Shown here one piece after another: positions 61,674 through 64,000 of a stretch of DNA of 64,000 bases (position 1 is the first letter of the stretch; the number at the start of each line of letters is the position of its first letter). A model generated the notes under the pieces. The model was not told the DNA's origin. It made no database searches and worked only from the letters and a program-made list of their open reading frames with translations. Location: positions 186,001 through 250,000 of the forward strand of contig NZ_RBDY01000002.1 of NCBI RefSeq assembly GCF_003626575.1. The letters are read 5' to 3'. Source of the DNA: Streptomyces radicis. GTDB taxonomy: Bacteria > Actinomycetota > Actinomycetes > Streptomycetales > Streptomycetaceae. Both the position numbers and the translations under genes were made by a program.

Positions 61674-63068
61674 ATGGACGTTCGGAACACCCCGCGCGAC
61701 GACAAGCTGATCCAGATCTTCGAGGTCTCCACGCTCTACGGCGCGGCCACGCTGGCCGCGGCGCTCGACGCCGGGCAGTTCGGCCCCGGCGGCTCGGCGC
61801 ACCGCGTGCTCCTGGTCTCGAACAACGCCGCGATCCCCGAGACCGCCTCCGGCATCGACGAGATGACCGGCTGGGGCCGGATCGCGGCACGTTTCGACCA
61901 GGTCGTCGACTGGAACGAGACCATCAGCCCGCACCACCCCAGCGACTGGGGCCCCGCCGACCGTGACTCGCCCCTGTGGGAGCGGCTGCTGCGCCGCTGG
62001 TGGGGGCTGGGCGACGGGCCGGTCGAGCTGGCCGTCGAGTCGGTGCACGCCAAGCCCGCGGCGGCGCTCGCGACGATCTTCGCGAACGCCGATGTGCACG
62101 TGTACGCGGACGGGTTGATGAGCTACGGGCCGACGCGCGACCGGCTGTCCCCCGACACGTCGATCCGTATCCAGCGGCTGCTGCACCTCGATCTGGTGCC
62201 CGGCCTCCGCCCTTTGCTGCTCGCCGAGCACCAGGTGCCCGCCGAGGTCGTGCCGAACGACGCCTTCCGCGCGGTCCTCGACGAGATCAGCGCGCAGCAC
62301 GAGCCCGCGGTGGCGCCCGACGCGGACGGGGTCCCCGAGGGGAAGCCCGCGGTGATCCTCGGCCAGTACCTCGCGGCGATCGACATCCTCAGCGTGCGCG
62401 AGGAGGAGGCCCTGCACGAGCGGATGCTGCGCGGGGCGGCGGCGGCCGGGTTCCGCACGGTGGTGTTCAAGCCGCACCCGACGGCGCCCGCGCAGTACTC
62501 GCGCGTGCTGGAGAAGGCGGCGGCCGAGGCGGGCGTCAGGCTGACCGTCCTCGACACCCCGATGCTGGCGGAGACGGTCTTCGACCACCTCGATCCCGGC
62601 CTTGTGGTGGGCTGCTTCTCGACGGCGATGCTGACGGCCTCGGTGTACTACGGGGTGCCGATCGCGCGCGTCGGGACGGGGCAGCTGCTGGAGAAGATCA
62701 AGCCCTACCAGAACAGCAACCGCATCCCGCTCACCATCGTCGACGCGCTGGTCCCCGACCTGGAGAAGAAGAAGGCGGGGGAGGTCGTCACGCGACGGCC
62801 CGACGTCGCCGCGTCGGTGGAGCCGCTGGTGCGAACGGTCGGCTTCTGCATGCAGGCCAAGACGAACCCCGGCCTGCGCGGCGAGGCCGAGGCATGGCTC
62901 ACCGCGAACCTGAACGACGCCACCCGCCGCTACTTCAAACGCGCCCGCCTGACGGCCCTGGCCCTCCCCGGCGGCTTCGCCTCGGGAATCACCCGCCAAC
63001 TCCCCGGCGGAAGCGCGGCCCTGAGAATCGCCCGAAAGGTCAGGAAGGCAACACTCCGCAACAAGTGA
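61674..63068 (+). CDS. Alpha-2,8-polysialyltransferase-family glycosyltransferase
   Basis: A 464-residue protein of the polysialyltransferase (A-2_8-polyST) family, which in streptomycetes and other actinobacteria makes unknown surface polymers. Seen: IQIFEVSTLYGAATLAAALDAG, VHVYADGLMSYGPTRDRL, FKPHPTAPAQYSRVLEKAA with the HP motif, and VGCFSTAMLTASVYYGVPIARVGTG with the Ser/Thr motif. No sialic acid genes are nearby, so the sugar is probably not sialic acid. ATG 61674 is 4 bp after the GT2 gene. The 3' side is the repeat-rich stretch. Confidence 0.9.
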   Translation: MDVRNTPRDDKLIQIFEVSTLYGAATLAAALDAGQFGPGGSAHRVLLVSNNAAIPETASGIDEMTGWGRIAARFDQVVDWNETISPHHPSDWGPADRDSPLWERLLRRWWGLGDGPVELAVESVHAKPAAALATIFANADVHVYADGLMSYGPTRDRLSPDTSIRIQRLLHLDLVPGLRPLLLAEHQVPAEVVPNDAFRAVLDEISAQHEPAVAPDADGVPEGKPAVILGQYLAAIDILSVREEEALHERMLRGAAAAGFRTVVFKPHPTAPAQYSRVLEKAAAEAGVRLTVLDTPMLAETVFDHLDPGLVVGCFSTAMLTASVYYGVPIARVGTGQLLEKIKPYQNSNRIPLTIVDALVPDLEKKKAGEVVTRRPDVAASVEPLVRTVGFCMQAKTNPGLRGEAEAWLTANLNDATRRYFKRARLTALALPGGFASGITRQLPGGSAALRIARKVRKATLRNK

Positions 63069-63746
63069 CGCTGCGCTGGCCTGGCCGTTGGGGTGCGGCG
63101 GATGTCGCTGCGCTGGCCTGGCAGTGGGTAACGCTGCGCTGGACAGGCAGTGGACGGTGCTGCGCACGGCAGGGTGCACGAGGAACGCTGCGCTGGCCGG
63201 GCCACAGGTAACGCTGCGCTGGGCAGGTAGTGGGCGGTGCTGCGCACGGCAGGGCGCACCTTGGGTGCGGTGCCTGCTGCGCTCCGCGCCGGTGAACAAA
63301 GGCGGCCCGGTGCTGCGCACGCACAGTGGCAAGCCACCTGACCCAGCAGGCAACGGCGCTCCGGGCAACCAACCCGGGCGGTACCGCGCACCGCAGGGCG
63401 CACCAAGAACGCTGCGCTGGCCAGGTAGTTGGCGGTGCTGCGCACCGCAGGGCGCACCTTGGGCGCAGTGAACAACGCGCGAGCCGTCGCCGCATCACGG
63501 CGGACCCGGCCAACGGCCCGGTACCGCGCACCGCAGGGCGCAGCTTGGCGCGGTGCCCGCTGCGCTCCGCGCCGGTGAACAACGCGCGGCTCACCGCCGC
63601 ACGGCGGCGGCCCGTGCTCCGCACGCACAGTGGCAATCCGGGTCAGCGGCCCGAGCACTCTGCGGCGGCCCGTCACTTGGTGTGGCACCGCGTCGGCGGG
63701 CAATTCGACGTGCGGGGTAACGCTGCCGCGCGCTGTCGTGCGGCGC
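63069..63746. repeat. Degenerate repeat-rich noncoding stretch
   Basis: 680 bp built from mixed copies of two units. AACGCTGCGCTGG starts or near-starts occur at about 63068, 63103, 63130, 63184, 63210 and 63408; GGTGCTGCGCAC(G/C)GCAGGGCGCAC follows several of them (for example 63237 and 63434). A third unit, TGCTGCGCTCCGCGCCGGTGAACAA, appears near 63276 and a variant near 63558. Long minus-strand open frames here read only repeated PAQRS/RCAL-type peptides and are not genes. Units are spaced irregularly, so it is not CRISPR. Confidence 0.8.
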
Positions 63747-64000
63747 TCAGGTGGACGGGGTGGCCAGCGCAGCGTCACGTCTCGCTGTGATCACCGTTGT
63801 CGACGTCGCGCTCACCAGGGTCACCGTCGGGGTCAGGCCCGCCGTCCTGATCGCCCGTTCCGCCGCGGGGGCCTGGGCCGGGGTCGTCTCGGTCAGGGCG
63901 TGGCCCGTCGGGGACAGCCAGGTGGCCGCCTCTCCCATCACGCGGCGCAGGAGCGTCAGGCCGTCGGGGCCGCCGTCCAGGGTGGGGTGGGGCTCGTGGT
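63747..64000 (-). CDS. PrmC/HemK-like N5-glutamine methyltransferase, C-terminal part
   Basis: The last 83 residues of a protein that begins beyond the right edge. EPHPTLDGGPDGLTLLRRVMGEAATWLSPTGHALTETT matches the end of PrmC-type methyltransferases (typical form EP...ALDGG-x-DGL-x2-R), which methylate the GGQ glutamine of release factors. It is probably the streptomycete 'putative N5-glutamine methyltransferase' paralogue. The catalytic NPPY lies outside. It ends beside the repeat-rich region. Confidence 0.82.
   Translation of the reverse strand, partial: HEPHPTLDGGPDGLTLLRRVMGEAATWLSPTGHALTETTPAQAPAAERAIRTAGLTPTVTLVSATSTTVITARRDAALATPST

Noticed and set aside
63069..63746. CRISPR array or Cys-rich minus-strand genes
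   Set aside because: Repeat spacing is irregular, units vary, no cas genes; the frames translate repeats only.

Overview
This window reads as chromosomal DNA of a Streptomyces-type actinomycete. Base composition is very GC-rich with strong third-position G/C, GTG and TTG starts are common, and the content is typical of the group: HspR-controlled dnaK, Dcd, an LCP protein, mycothiol-dependent formaldehyde dehydrogenase, CebR-boxed LPMOs and a ClpP pair with PopR.

Layout. 1-9.2 kb is core-like: dnaK with its HAIR operators, a four-gene minus-strand run (LCP protein, NADP oxidoreductase, PGRP amidase, SpoIIE-type phosphatase), an Fe-S oxidoreductase, a Yip1 protein, dcd and tRNA-Gly(CCC). 9.2-15.9 kb, immediately after the tRNA, is a small defence island of visibly different codon use: a MazF-type toxin with a damaged antitoxin, a protein with a candidate PD-(D/E)XK core, and a large nuclease-methyltransferase protein whose methylase motif IV reads NPPD. 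15.9-20.6 kb holds a Ser/Thr kinase, a cytochrome P450, a DUF5997 protein and a LysR-effector-domain protein.

21.0-32.8 kb is the most remarkable part. Two related gene sets each pair a Crp/Fnr regulator that keeps its cyclic-nucleotide-binding residues with a protein resembling class III nucleotide cyclases, plus a STAND-type NTPase. Set 1 continues with an SPFH protein, a DUF4407 membrane protein and a Pycsar-type membrane effector, with overlapping start/stop codons. Short Gly-rich motifs of the bacterial amyloid-signalling (RHIM/BASS-like) type recur at protein ends. One matching pair joins cyclase-like protein 1 to NTPase 1. A 68-residue protein carries two motif types, one shared with NTPase 2 and the other with cyclase-like protein 2 and a 160-residue protein. 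A third receptor-like gene (NB-ARC plus WD40 repeats) with a related N-terminal motif lies at 36.6-39.8 kb. I read this as a candidate cyclic-nucleotide and amyloid-wired immune network.

32.8-49 kb contains an S9 peptidase, an MDR oxidoreductase with a MerR regulator, a multicopper oxidase, two AA10 LPMOs each behind a CebR-like box, a ferritin-like protein, a secreted serine protease, a PH-domain protein, a roughly 0.7-kb imperfect inverted repeat, and a glutathionyl-hydroquinone reductase-like gene. 49-64 kb contains a DUF6745 pair, a phosphorothioate-recognising McrA-type HNH nuclease, clpP3/clpP4-type genes facing popR, assorted secreted or redox enzymes, mscR with an MBL hydrolase, two glycosyltransferase genes, a repeat-rich stretch, and the end of a PrmC-like methyltransferase. 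All functions are assigned by reading the sequence; no database search was possible.
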